A DNA stretch of 64,000 nt from Solea solea (lineage: Eukaryota; Chordata; Actinopteri; Pleuronectiformes; Soleidae): NCBI RefSeq assembly GCF_958295425.1, contig NC_081142.1, positions 12,944,324-13,008,323 on the forward strand, given 5' to 3'. The notes below the pieces were generated by a model. It was not told the DNA's origin. It worked only from the letters and a program-made list of their open reading frames with translations, and searched no databases. How positions within the stretch are numbered: the first letter of the stretch is position 1; every line of letters begins with the position of its first letter. Below are positions 22,896 through 35,378 of the stretch, piece after piece. The translations under genes and the position numbers were made by a program.

Positions 22896-23920
22896 AACTT
22901 ACCCACAGGCCTATTTTTCTAAGGACAGGCTAAGCTGTGTTCCGTTGGGTTTTCTTGTCGGAACAACATCTTAACCTACAATTTGGAGCCAGAGGCAGCC
23001 CCGTATACAGTTATATTATCTTGTGTCTGTTTGTTTTTCGTGTCTGCATCATTCAAGACCTGTCGAGATCTGTGTGCGATTGCATTGTCATCTTAAGTAA
23101 TTTGGCATTTACTGTACTGTCTTTAGTGGGAACACGAATGTCAAGGTGCGGGATTTATTTTATCAGATATTTTATCTGAAACCACATTAAAGACATGGGT
23201 GTCACTCAGAAATCGGAACTGTTTCAACTCGTCTGTTCAACCGCTTGAGAGACAGAGAGACAGTCCTGATTGGCGCAGAGATTTGCACGGCACAACAAAG
23301 CAGAGATACAAATTGACATTAGAAATGCAACGCAGAGCCGTGCTCTACCATAGATGTTAAAATGCTAATTGTGATTTTGTTGCATCTGCGATGAAACGGT
23401 GTTAGTTGAGAAGTTGTGAGTTGAGTGCTTTGTATACGGTGATTTCATTTCCCCACAACTTTCATGCAAACACCTGCATGCACGCTTTTATTTAACCTCA
23501 CTAGATTCAGAAAAGTAAACTGAATATGTAAACAATAATGAGACTCACCTGCTATGACAGGCTTTTTTTTGAGAGGAAGAGAAAGATACCTAACTGCCTC
23601 AAAAGACAAAAATGATCTGTCAATTTGGCATGCATCTGTGCTTTTATCGCCACAGAGCATGCTCAGACAAAATAGTCACACACTTTGAAGTGTCCTGGTT
23701 CACTCCCCGTGGCAGTCCCCCAGAGGCACTGTCACTCAGTCAGTGTGACGAGAAAACTAAATCAGCAGCTCACATTCTTCAGATCAAAACAAACAAAGCG
23801 CCGGAATGGCGGCGGATACATTTTCAGCGATGAACATTTACGTGAACAGATACGAGTTGTTTAAAGCAGGAATGAAAGGCAAAACATATCTAATAAACAA
23901 CTCTCTGACTTCCTTGTACA
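22896..23920. other. No gene recognised
   Basis: Unassigned DNA; short frames only. Confidence 0.5.
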
Positions 23921-24240
23921 GCATGGCCCAACTGTAGATTGCCTGGCCACTTACCGCTCCCCCCGTCTGCCTTCCCACCTGTGCTATTTCCTGCCCCGCC
24001 CAGATTTTCTTCACCTGTGTCGAGTTGGCACGCCCCTTCCTCATGTGTACAAATACCCACCCTTGTTCTTTGCCAGATTGTCTTCCCCTACGCTCCAGCA
24101 TTTTTCCAGTATCTTTCTCTGTGGCAATCTGGCTCAAATTTGACCTCTGACCTAGAGAGACTTGCTTATGTTGTGTATACCTCTGCCAGTTTTGTGCAAT
24201 TGAATAAAAAAAAACTGCGTTATGTAAATGTAAAGACGCA
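23921..24240 (+). mobile_element. Possible solo-LTR-like block
   Basis: The layout resembles LTRs I know from fish gypsy-like elements. It is a C/T-rich segment with repeated CACCTGTG words, a weak TATA-like CAAATACCC, a GCCAGATTGTCTTCC word, and AATAAA near 24204. The TG/CA ends and the target duplication are not clear, and no second LTR or internal region is present. On the minus strand a 141-residue frame spans it but has no known domain. Confidence 0.3.
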
Positions 24241-25100
24241 TTAAGATCCACATCGATGTACAATAAATAACGTGGGGGTAAATATAATGACTGTACAAAT
24301 TACAAACATGTTACATAAATGAATACATACAAGTTCCAAACATAGACAGGCCCTTAATGTCTTTGAGTCAGTGGCACATGGACAGAAAGAAAACATACAG
24401 AGACAGTACATCATTAACAAAACCTCGCTCTGCACCCATGACTCATTTTGCTGGAAAGCTAAGAGCAGTTCCTTCACACAAATGTGAAGGCAATCGTTTC
24501 TTCAGTTCTTATGAAATTCCAAATCTTTGAACTCATTTTCCAAATAAGAGCTCTTTAAGATCAACCAAATGCTAACACCTGGTAAAAAAAAATCATTCAT
24601 TCATTCTGTATGCTAATTTTAATTATTTTGCACTTATGTGAAGATGACGATTTAAGTGATGTAAAATGCCTGAGTACTGCATAGTCTCATCCTCCATAGC
24701 ACTCATGCCTGAAGTAGGTGATTACCTTTCTCTCTCTTCCCTCTCTACGACTCTCCTGTTCTGTATCTCGCTCTCTCTCTATCTTTATGTCTTGCTGTCA
24801 GCGGTAACTTCTCCAGGGAGATGTACCGCTTTAGGCTCTACCCAAGACTATGTATTACACTGTCTATCTCTTCCCTGTACTCCCCGTTTCCCTCGTCCTC
24901 CTGCTCTATGACTGTCACTCTTTTACCTGATGAGAACAACTGATAGCGGACTGACAAGTGAACTTAAAAAGGATAAGCCGAGCTTATTAACGCACACACA
25001 TACTCTCTCACACACACACACACACACACACAACCACATATATAATTCTGTTAATGTTTGACCATGTGACATTAATGGCTAAAAGTATAGAATTAGATTT
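24241..25100. other. No gene; CT-rich and CA tracts
   Basis: Includes a small hairpin at 24470-24489 (CCTTCACA and complement), CT-rich DNA near 24730-24780 and a CA tract at 25009. Confidence 0.5.
25009..25032. repeat. (CA)12 microsatellite
   Basis: An uninterrupted CA tract following a CT-rich stretch. Confidence 0.96.
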
Positions 25101-25322
25101 TCAAACAACACTTTTCACGAACTATAAGTTCCAGGCGGACAGCGACTCCAAGCCTCTGGCTACTTCCGGTCCATTGCGCTGTCGCTCCAAAACTCAGTAG
25201 CCAATCGGCAGGCAGCTTCCTAAGGCCCGCCCAAGATTAAATCGATAGTTTATATGCAAATTGTGTATTTAGATTTTGTGGTTCATTTTTGTCTTGCTTG
25301 CTTCATGAAAAGTGTTGTTTGA
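25101..25322. mobile_element. 222-bp MITE with 21-bp terminal inverted repeats
   Basis: The ends TCAAACAACACTTTTCACGA.. (25101-25121) and the complement of 25302-25322 agree at 20 of 21 positions, the difference being C/T. The interior is GC-rich and CpG-containing (TCCAGGCGGACAGCGACTCC, then GTAGCCAATCGGCAGGCAGC), unlike the AT-rich flanks. No coding capacity. Both sides also carry an AATTAGATTT-like word (left AATTAGATTT, right complement ATTAGATTTG), which may be part of the repeat or of the target. Confidence 0.85.
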
Positions 25323-26503
25323 AAAAATATTGACACAAATCTAATTAATATAATTACGTGATTAAAAAAAAGGCCCGATGGTCCAAGAGACGAGGGGAGG
25401 GGTCAAACAGTAAAAAAAAAAAAATAGAGAAAATAAAGTGGTTTCAAGAAACATTTGCCTCCGCAGACGTACATTCAGGAAGCATATGTGTAAAATTGAA
25501 TACGAGCCAATTTCCGCAAATATTTGAAACATGCCTGCTTCTAGGCAGGCAGTTTTTATACAGTATGACATTGACCGCCGTAACAAAAGATATCATTTGG
25601 TATCAATTTATCAACGGATACTTTACACCTAGACTTACTGCAATGGATGAGGCTGCGCTGCGAAATACCTTGTTAAAACACAATCATGCGTTCGCCCCTC
25701 CACACGACAAGCGTAGTTTCCCAACATCGTCAAAAACGAACAAAGCAGCCCGGAATACATTCATGTGCCGTGGATGTACAGAGAGAGGGAGGAGTGTGGT
25801 GAATGTGGAGAATGAACAATATCATGGGACTCTGAATGCCGGAAATATCCCTGAAACGGATCCATGGCGATTCAGTGTGGCACGTGGTGAGGACAGAGAC
25901 TGATGTTTTTCTGACTGAACTTCATATTTGATGTATAACTTGTCTACTTTTTATTTTATTTTTTTTTCTCAGAGCTGCAGGACAAGTCTATAAATCCATA
26001 AGCAAGACAAATAATATGAAAAAGCTGGCAGGATTATATGTACCTTGCTTTGTATTGCAAAGCTAGGCACTAGGGGAACATGTCTTATTGCAACTACTTC
26101 AATATTTTCACACGGTTCCTCTATGCTTCTGAGCATACAGAGTTATTATTATTATCATTATAATAATCATCATCAGAGTGGAATGCAACACTTCAATTAC
26201 CGATCACTGAGTCCCACTCAAGCCTTTGAATTACAAACTAAATCAATGCCATCTTTTAATCCTCACTCCACGCAGTGAAAATGTCACCGTCAGATAAAGA
26301 GTGTTGTGCTCTCAGCGGCTTGACACTCACCTTACATTTTTATCTCGCAAATTATACCCGGGGCTGATGCCCTTACCCGCACACATAAAGTGAGACGGGG
26401 ATTACTATAAATCTGTTTATCTGTTTGTACATCACTTTCTAGTGGCATGTTGGAGTGCAACTGTAAGATACGGTGCTGTCAATAAAACATCCCAGTATAT
26501 CTA
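25323..26503. other. No gene supported; one long open frame
   Basis: The longest open frame of the window (25358-25903 plus, 181 codons) lies here. It opens at GTG, not ATG; its first ATG lies about 70 codons in. It shows no domain, signal peptide or membrane segment that I recognise. ATC/TTA trinucleotide runs lie near 26140-26175. Confidence 0.4.
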
Positions 26504-26613
26504 CATTAACATTTGGCATTTAAAGCATTTAGCAGATGCTTATATCCAAAGTGACTTACAAAACCAGTGGACTGACAGAGGGTGAGCGTGGAGAGGAGGG
26601 GGTAAGGTAAGTG

Positions 26614-26925
26614 CTAGAGCAGAAGATGCTCTTGGAAGAGCTGGGTCTTCAAGAGCTTCTTGAAGATAGACAGGGGTGCCCCTCTTCTGGTAGCGCTCGG
26701 AAGGTCATTCCACCAGCGTGGAACGACACGCGAAAAGAGTCTGGATAGTCTTGTGCGGGGTGTTGGCACCGCAGACGGCAACGCTTTGATGAACAGAGTA
26801 GTCGGGGGGGGGGGGGGAGTAACACAAGCCTTTATGAGAGCATTGAAGTAGGTGGGAGCAGACCCATGGAGCACTTTGTAGACTATCAGGTTCACAAGGT
26901 GAGAATCTCCACCATAAGCCAACAC
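26614..26925 (-). pseudogene. LINE ORF2 C-terminus fragment
   Basis: The 103-codon open frame contains LVNLIVYKVLHGSAPTYF near residue 10 and a C-terminal block with VVPRWWNDLPSATR, then APLSIFKKLLKTQLFQ. This is the pattern V.P..WN.LP...R.A.SL..FK..LKT.LF that ends the reverse-transcriptase protein of L2/CR1/RTE-type LINEs, after the catalytic domain. No catalytic residues are included. A run of 14 G at 26804-26817 encodes a Pro run (PPPPP) on the minus strand and probably arose by slippage inside the old coding sequence. Confidence 0.88.
26804..26817. repeat. G14 homopolymer inside LINE remnant
   Basis: Fourteen consecutive G within the LINE coding relic. Confidence 0.93.
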
Positions 26926-26930
26926 AGCAA

Positions 26931-29900
26931 TTTCTAAGTCTGGTGATATGGCTTTCAGGGAATGTACTGTATGTATAGAAGCAAAAATGGGTCTCCCTTC
27001 ATGTGTATTGCATTTCTCAAGTGTTCTTTGAAGTGATTTGTAAAGTTGTAAGACCCATGATATGATTTCAACTCTCCCAGAGCCTCACAAATCATCACAA
27101 CTGCGGATTTTGTTTGGCATTTCTTTTCCACGTCTGCATGATCCCATTAGATGATGGATTGACAATCCCATAATGGATGATGGATAGGCAGAAATACCAG
27201 GATGAGACAACATAATAATGGAAGCCACCATGAGAAATCAAGCCTTTTCAGACCGTTCCTTACCGAAAGCTTCAACACTGACTGCTTTCCCGAAAACATG
27301 ATGACTGTTGTCCTTAACAGGTGTGGACAGCTGTCGTCACTCTGCCGGACCTCAGAGCTTCTGCTTGTTCCATCCTCCTGTCTTCTCCCACCACAAACCT
27401 CCCTCATTCTTTCAAATGGCTACTGTACCGCGTGGCGATGAGAGATTTACGGACTGATGCGGGTTAAGCAGAAAATGTCTCTGGGAAATGATTTTACGGC
27501 ATGATAAGAAAGAAAAAAAAGAAAAAAGAAGTGTTGTTTGATAGAGATCTGTAACTGGGCAACATGCAGGTATGTGCTGTAGCATTTCTGCGGCGACAAG
27601 GTAAATAGTTTCGAAAATGTAAAACAGACTGACCGAGGCTAGATTGTGGATGAGATATGTGTATTGGAAACAAGGCAGACACTGAAAATGTAGAGTATAA
27701 GTGTGGTAGAATTGGAATAATCACAGATGAAGCTTTTGTTTATTTGATGCTCTGTCCATGAAAAAGATTTTTGGGTTTATAGGGAAAAACAAAGTCTATG
27801 TAGGTCATTCATCCTGTCCATATCAATCTGTGATGCTGCTGAAGGAAGAGTTGAATTTTGAAGGTGTTTTACTAAACACAAATGCCATTTGAAAATCATG
27901 TACAGTTTTCATCATGTGCAATTTGCACTGATTGCTAGACCGTTTGCTCTCACCTAAGACACCAGAGCTCCGCTATAGTTTCTTTATCTTGGCTGTGGTT
28001 TGAGTCACGGTGAGTTTTTTTCTGGGGCTTTAGTGTTGTGTTTACCTCCTCTCGCCGTGTTGTTTTCTTTGCTGCTCCATCCCCTTGGCACGTACACAAA
28101 GTGCTGTGTTTTTTTTTTATGTTTTATCTGATACTGCTGAGGCTCAACTTTCCACCAAATGTACTCCTCTTTCCTGTAATGGCATGTGTCCTGTAACACA
28201 TCTCTGTGAAAGGTATGAAGAGGTCCTTATTCTGGTAAGGTCTCTTAAATTATTAAGTGCAATACCCTTTCAATGTGTCCCTGTCTGTCCGATATCTCTT
28301 GCACTTCCTATCCAAACACCAACATTGGCACTGCACACACTGGTGCCCTTAATAAGTCACCTGCCAGTCGGACAGTTATGTAATTAAGAGACAGACATTA
28401 TGTTCCTTCCGTTTATAGATCCATTTGAAATGCTTCTTTATACGTTTTATCTACTCCCGTCAGTGTTTTCTAGACTAGTAGGAGACAGAACAATGCACAG
28501 TGCATTTCTTTTGATAGAATCATGCCTGTTTAGACTTGCAGATGTGAACGGTCCCTTCCTTCGGCATGCGCCGCGGAGTAAGAGATCTTGACAACACCTC
28601 AACATCTGATGTTCTTATCCGCGCCTTCATTGTTGTTATCTTAAAATGTCGGTTTGATCACATCGTGTTGGCTCAACCTAGCCTTTAAATGCGTCTATGT
28701 GATCATCGCCCTATTCACTCTCCATGCTATTTTAAGCCCACATTTGTAACAGGGGGTAGTATATGCTGAGGAGAATGATCATGTATTTTAAAGTAAGGTA
28801 TAAGAATAGAGCAGTCAGAGTTTATCAGCTGCGCCGCCCTGCACAATTTTCTTCAAGTTCAAATCCAAGCAATTATTTCTATTCTATTTATATATATTTC
28901 TTTTCCACGTTTCGTTCAGGGTATACTTAACATTTCAGACAGCTCTGTAAGTGATGAGCAGAAATTGCCCTCCTTTGAGCTCACGCGCCGTCTGCATACA
29001 CATGTGGTTTCATTTGAAGCCATAACGCGTAAAGCGACATATGAGCAACGTTTAATGCAACCCCTTTCTCCAGTGAGAATAAAATCAAGTACGATATGTT
29101 AAAGGAACCATCTGACTGGTAGTGCAGATTCTCAGTCATATTTCCTGTTTTTAAATATAATCTCAGCAACATGTGGGAAGTGATCGCTTTCAGACTTTTA
29201 ATGTTTCACCTCCACATTTACAATGTCAGATGTTTGATATGCCTCCCCTTCCAGCCATTCAGGAACAACGTAAGAAAAAACTGAAAATGAACCATTCGGT
29301 GTCCTCTTTTGCTGTCGCTCCAACACGATCGGCTGTTCCTTCTTGTTTAGTTATCAGCACAGTTTTCCCTTATTTCCTTTGGGGTTGCGTTATATCATAG
29401 AATATACTCACAGCTGTCTCTTCTCTTCGCCATTTGCTAACGTTCCCAGGTCACACTGGGAAAAATACATTTCCGCTTTATCTTCAGTGACCTAAATTAA
29501 ATCCGTTTGTTTCCCCCCCCCCCCCGTAACCAACTGGTAGGTTTCATTCAACATTTGTTTCTGTAGCAAGTGAAAGAGTTATTGTGCATCATAATCACTG
29601 CATAGGTGAAATAAATGCAGATGGCTACATACAAAAACTGAATCTCCTCTACTTGTTCTTTACCTAGCTGAATATGCACCTTCAAGATTGAGGACTACTG
29701 AGTTAATTCATGTTACTGTTGTAAACCCTGTGTATCATGGCCTGGGGATGTTTTGGTGCACATTCAAGGGTTCCTGTACCTGATCGAGTTATTGTTTGGG
29801 TCTTGTGTAAGAAATGAACCTGCTATATTGGCCCTGTGGCTGTACTCCAGAGTGACTGCTGCCAAACACAACAAGCTCATTTTTACTTGGGAGTAACACT

Positions 29901-30085
29901 TGATTCAACAAAACACTGTTCAAGATCACTATCAGTGTTTCACATGAAACTCATTAAAGGTCAATCATTGCAGACTCTCTGCTGTGCTGTCTGACACTAA
30001 CATTCAGTAAGCACGTGCAGATGCACAAGCGGGGTCAGTCTATATCCAGGTGTACTACAAGGGAAAGAAAAAAAAAAAAAAGGAA
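26931..30085. other. No gene recognised
   Basis: About 3.1 kb of unassigned DNA with only short open frames, none with known domains. A C13 run lies at 29513-29525. Confidence 0.5.
29513..29525. repeat. C13 homopolymer
   Basis: Thirteen consecutive C. Confidence 0.92.
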
Positions 30086-30340
30086 AGCATCTTTATTGTC
30101 ATTACACAACCGATTGCACATCGAAATTTCGATGTCAGACAGAAACTTGTCCTTGAATATTGTCCTTAAGACAATCTTCCGAGACACAAACACAGCAATT
30201 TTTGGCCAGGGAAGACAGATGGTTTGAAACCTGGAGAAACCACCGCTCAACAGAGGAGGTGGATTAAGACACCAAATATCAGCCAACTACAATGATGTCC
30301 TGAGCTCTCTTCCTCGAAAAGATCAACGGCCACACACAGC
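30068..30340 (-). mobile_element. LINE/SINE 3' end (minus strand)
   Basis: On the minus strand the sequence runs through GACATCGAAATTTCGATGTG, which contains an 18-bp perfect palindrome (30118-30135). It then reads GTTGTGTAATGACAATAAAGATG and ends in a homopolymer tail. The TGTGTAATGACAATAAAG string is the usual 3' tail of several fish LINEs and their SINE partners. The upstream limit is uncertain, and no protein remnant was identified. Confidence 0.6.
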
Positions 30341-32086
30341 ACAACAAAGGTGAACTCCAACACTCGTCCAATCCCCCAACGTCACTCTTTCACACCTTGA
30401 CACCGGTGAAACCCACGGCCTGACAGTGGGTCAGAGGGATGTACGATCTGCACTGTTCAAATGAATGACTCTCTAGACAGATTTCCAGCCTTCAGAGGCT
30501 TAATACCTCTAGGATGAGAGGTGAACTGTCTTCGAACTTAACTCAAGTAAGTCCAGTTGCCTACAGCTAAGAGTCTTCACATAAATCCAGCTGTAGTTCT
30601 AAGACTGGTATATTAATTATTGAATTAAGTAATTAGCAAACATGCCACAATTTCAACACTACCAGAGTCACAGAATGTGGTGAAGCGACTTGCACAGTCT
30701 GTATTTTACGAGGCCAGTCAGCACCAGTGTGCTAATTTCAGCCAAAGAGTATGCATCATCTCATATTGTGCTAATAGACATCTGACAACGGGTCAGCTCT
30801 AACTGTGCCCAATATGAATGATGAATAATGAGTACAGAGCTACGTGTCTCTGTTGTAACTCTGAATCCGATGTTAGTAAATGACTTGTCAAATTGCTGAA
30901 ATTATGAAGCCTAGTGTAATACATACATAATGGCCCACACATTAAATGCTTTAACATACCAGACATATTTAGGGTTTATTTCCCAAAGAATCAGATGCAT
31001 CAAGGTTGGTTGCACGGCCATTAGCACACCAAGCGGCTTTGGTCAGGGCAAAGAGAAACAATACGACAAAATAGCTCAAAGAAAATAATGGATATTGTAA
31101 GGCGGGGCCGAGCTCAGTTTTCCTTCAGGGAATACAGTCGAATGACCTGGTGATAAGCATCCATGGCATAAAGGCCTTGTTTTACTAACTCCTGTGGTGT
31201 AACATTGCAAGTGACAGAGACTGTCTTTATGTATCTACAGACACACTGGGAGAGTACTTAAGCCGGACTCATTTGGCCTGCACTTCTGTCAGGATAAGAG
31301 ACAGGTTTTTCAACGCAAAAGCGCACCACAGACAATGTTGCTTTCAGCAAGAGTGAGGACACGCCAGCTGGTGGTGTTGCCAATTCAAAAAGGAGCAGGG
31401 CTTAAGCTGCCAGTTGGGACGCATAAATTAGCATCATGAAAGACACCACCTAGATGTATTTTGCAACTGGGTGAGGAAAAACCCGACAGGGGTCACTGTT
31501 CCCTAAATGGGCAACCTTAAATGTAAACCACATCTTCAACCCACCACCTGCGATATCTACCCCACAAAAAGCAGCAAGGAATAATGACTTGATTTGAATG
31601 CTGGATCATTGTAATCATCATCATCATCATCATCATCATTACATCGTCACTCTATGGAGTGTCATGCTCTGGTCAATGTTTTCATCATGTGTACTTGCTG
31701 TTGTATTTATACAAACGGTTTCCATCCTCTTTTTCAATTTGTGGATCTCAAACTGTTTGAAGCTCATCCAGCTTCTCATCACTTTTGGCCTCTGTCCCTG
31801 GGTGCACTGATCCAGACTCCTTCCATTTTTCATCATGTCACTGCAGTGTGGGCCCCAGCTCTCTGACACCAATCGTTAGAATGACCCTTAAACAACTGGA
31901 TGGTACAGTGAAAATGACGGACGGCGATGGTAAGAGGGATAAAAAATTATGTTGTTATTTAAAACAAAATCACAGCAGTACAACATACATGGGAGCAATG
32001 ATCCTGCAACACAGACAGATGTGAGATGCAGCCTATTTATACTGATTGTCAGTTCTGGCGCTGCCATTAGCAGGTGACCAAACAAC
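30341..32086. other. No gene; one ATC repeat
   Basis: Unassigned DNA. Complementary short frames at 31598-31872 have no known domain. The (ATC)n tract there gives a His run. Confidence 0.5.
31615..31639. repeat. (ATC)8 microsatellite
   Basis: A perfect trinucleotide tract. Confidence 0.95.
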
Positions 32087-32320
32087 ATTCATTTATTCAT
32101 CGTCTACCGCGCCATCCTCCACATGAGGGTCACGGGGCAGCCAGTGCCAATCCTAGCCAAACTAAGGGTGAAAGGCGGGGTTATACCCTGGACAGGTCGC
32201 CTGACCATCGCAGGGCCAACACATAAAGACAAACAATCATTCACTCAGACCCAAGTTAGAGTGTTCAATTAACCGCCACATGTTCTTTTGGACATGTGGG
32301 AAGAAACTGGAAGTGGAAGA
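32087..32320 (-). mobile_element. SINE body and tail, 5'-truncated (minus strand)
   Basis: In the plus orientation it reads ATTCATTTATTCATCGTCTACC, then GGTTATACCCTGGACAGGTCGCC, CGCAGGGCCAACACATAAAGACA and CATGTTCTTTTGGACATGTGGGA. These blocks occur in order in a very common teleost repeat whose other end carries the GGAGAACATGCAAAC core and tRNA-like head seen at 0.95-1.08 kb. The head is missing here. The 3' tail on the minus strand is the (ATGA)n-like run ending near 32088. Confidence 0.82.
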
Positions 32321-33431
32321 AACATGAGCAATAACATGATTCTAACACTAAGGGATATTTTTCAATATTCAAGACAGGGTATAGATATACATGCATGTAG
32401 GCCCATTCCAACAGAGTACAGGGAGTGATGTGGTCTAAGGGAGGGAGCAATATACATGCAAGAAATGTGGTGATGGTGTGTGAATATTCTGTTTTCTATA
32501 ACTCTGAATGATTGGCAACATTTATGAATAAGGTAAAATAAAAAAAATAATAATAATCAAATTGGGACACCATACACACGCTAAGCTCAATCGATACTAT
32601 TTGTGTATGGATGTTTTTTGATTATTTACTGTGGTGTTTTAAAAGAAGCACAGCTTTTTTGTCCAACTTTGTGTGTGTCCGTGTTTGGATGTTGTTCTGG
32701 TGCACTGAAAGACAGATACTGTGCTGGGTTCAAGATTCAAAATGAGTACGAGCAATACTACAGTGCAATGCTTTTGCTTTCTTTGTTATATGTACAACAT
32801 TATGTTCATGGTGCTGAAGAGAACACATCTGACCCCAAAGCAATGTGTTTTCAATTAGATGTTTTGACAGCTTTGTTGTGAGGAGTGGAGGTGATAAAGG
32901 CCAGTTGTGTGGTAGTCTGCAGGTTTCTAAGGATGACAATGATCTTGTCAGTGGGCCAAGTCAAACAGAAAACAGAGCGAACCTAGACCTTGGCAGCCAC
33001 CACCAGCTTCCCTCATTTACTTCCAAGTAACTCCCTTCCCTCCCTGTCTGATATGTCCTTCTCTTCACCAGACTCAGAGAGAGACTTGGGAGGGTCTTGC
33101 TGCTCCAGATAACTCCAGACATCCTTTGTGTCAGTAAGTCAAAGCTATATCTCTGGCTCACACTGTGGTCTAATTTTTTATTTTTGTTTTGTTTATAAGT
33201 GAGCAAGGAGCAACAGCATTCAGGGACACACTCTTATTTTAACAAGGGTGAATTAATCCAGATCAAAGGAAGACTACACAGATATAAATGGGTGGTTTAG
33301 CAAAGAAGCATACTTGCTTTAGCCCCAGAGTCATGCATTATGCATTTCTTTGGAAGCTACCGCACAGTATAATAAAGCAGCAAGGCATAAAACAACCACT
33401 TCCAACCTCCACCCCCCCAAAAAAAGTGGTT
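32321..33431. other. No gene recognised
   Basis: Unassigned DNA; frames up to 92 residues without known domains. Confidence 0.5.
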
Positions 33432-33467
33432 AATCTAACTTACATCAACAATCTAACTTACATCAAC
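33432..33467. repeat. 18-bp direct tandem duplication
   Basis: Two exact copies of ATCTAACTTACATCAACA stand head to tail. With only two units and no spacers it is not a CRISPR array. Confidence 0.95.
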
Positions 33468-33671
33468 AACAGTTGTCCATACACCGGTTATGTAAATGAA
33501 CACTAAGCTTTCCTTGTATTCTGTTCTCTCTTTCTTATCAGCGATGCTGTTCAAACTTCCTCCGTTATTCTACTGTAACCTCAGTGTTTGAGAAAACACA
33601 TACTCTACCTTCACTGCCCTCTAAAGTAGTCTTCTGGACAATGTTTGTTCTGTTACAGGGTCTCTCACTGC

Positions 33672-33694
33672 GTGTGTGTGTGTGTGTGTGTGTG
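33672..33694. repeat. (GT)n microsatellite
   Basis: An uninterrupted GT tract. Confidence 0.95.
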
Positions 33695-34427
33695 GATTTA
33701 TGAGAGGCAGAAAGACTTGGTGTTTGTGTACATGGGCGAGAGTATGTCTGTGCACATATGTGTGGTAAGGAGCCTGTTATTGCTGCATATCAGTAAAGAT
33801 CTAGCACAAAACCCATGCCACTGCTGAATAAAGGTTTGCTCCGAGGAGTTAGACTCACCTCTCTTCAGGCACAGCTGGATTCACCGTGTCCCTGATTTAC
33901 TCCCTAGGTTGGGTTTGATATATTTGTGAGCCTGCTGTGAAAATCATTCAAGTCGTACCGAGTCCTGCTCTGAAACCTCGGGCTGATAATATCAGCTTGA
34001 AGTTCCACTGCTCCTTTTTCAAATATTCTGTTAAAAAAAGAAAGAGTTAAAGCCTATGGAAAAGTCACAGTGCTTTACAAAGCAAAAAATACAATTTAAC
34101 CCTTGAATATTTATACTACATGAGCATTATGTTCTACTGAGTATAGCGATGACCTTAAATGTTTTTGTTGTAAACCCTATAGTATTGTACGGTGTCCATG
34201 GCTGTCAAACATTAAAACAAGTCAAATGTATTCCAATCACCATGTTTATTGATACTGCTTATAGATACAGGCACTGGGGCTCTGTGCATTAGTCCTGGAC
34301 AAAGTAGGGCATAGCGTTTGGATTATGTGCTCCCAGTATGAAGATAGAGGCAGCCTTGACTGGCAGCGTGCCATGTAGGGTTCGTAGAGGTCCTGCTTCC
34401 AGATGGGAGGTTTAGCTATGCAATGTT

Positions 34428-34428
<1 letters not shown>

Positions 34429-34501
<73 letters not shown>

Positions 34502-34523
34502 TGTGTGTGTGTGTGCGTGTGTG
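34429..34523. repeat. Compound (TA)n-(TG)n microsatellite
   Basis: About 70 bases of TA repeat with two TATG interruptions pass directly into a TG tract with one C interruption. Confidence 0.97.
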
Positions 34524-35362
34524 CAGTTAAAGCTGCACTAACAGCTGAAATAGTCACCCCTTGGTTGAGTTACTTGCAAAACATCAGTCCTATCAAAATA
34601 CAGGGATAGGGAAAGAGGATAACAATCACGTTTTCCCATTTTTGCTCCATCGTTGATCCCTTTTACTGACTTGCTCTGCGGCTTGTAAGCTTACTTATAC
34701 CCTTGGAGAGGATATTATATTCCTGAATCTGAATTGCTACCAACTGTTAATTTTTTTCTTTTTTTTGTGATGTGATTCTAAAGGTCTGGTGTTGCTAATG
34801 TGTCTCGCCGCTTCTCTTTGCTCCAAATCCACTTACCCTATTAATTGGTTTACACGTTGAATGTTTCACTGGTATATATGAGACGGGGGAAACTTGGGCT
34901 TACTGTTTAGAAAAAGTAGATATCATAATTTGAACTAAAAATTGCTTATGTGTCTTTAGTTTGTGGCTTTTTTTCTTTTTTTTTTATCCACCTTAGGTAA
35001 TAACATAATTTGGGGCCTGTTTCTTGCCAAGAACAATTTGAAAGGATTGAAAGCCATTTAATGTATATGGAGTCAATATGTAGCCGGAGCCAACAGCTGG
35101 TTTGCTTAGCACACAGAACAGCGTAAAACCAGAGCAGAGGCTCTGTCCAAAAGTAACACAATCCACCACCAACACCATCCAGTGTATCACTACATGTAAA
35201 ACCACAATGTGCTGTTTTCATACACATGCAGTTTGGTATGGATTTAAATGAGGAGGACAAAGTGTCTTCATTACTGAGCTTTAGACATGCTTGTACATGG
35301 TCTGTGGGAGAGAGCCACACTCAGTGTGTGCATGTTGATCTGTTATATCACTATTACTTATA

Positions 35363-35378
35363 TGTGTGTGTGTGTGTG
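35363..35378. repeat. (TG)8 microsatellite
   Basis: A short uninterrupted TG tract. Confidence 0.9.

Larger units (their letters stand above)
26504..26930 (-). mobile_element. 5'-truncated L2-type LINE (minus strand)
   Basis: On the minus strand a coding remnant (26614-26925) is followed by a 3' UTR. The UTR ends in TGTAAGTCACTTTGGATATA, then AGCATCTGCTAAATG, and an ATG-rich tail finishing near 26504. This 3' end is a hallmark of abundant fish LINEs. The same motif, more decayed, ends the LINE at 17.43-17.49 kb. The truncation point is near 26930. It is less decayed than the other LINE relics, so probably a younger insertion. Confidence 0.88.

Noticed and set aside
33432..33467. CRISPR-like direct repeats
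   Set aside because: There are only two units without spacers, and the context is a vertebrate genome.
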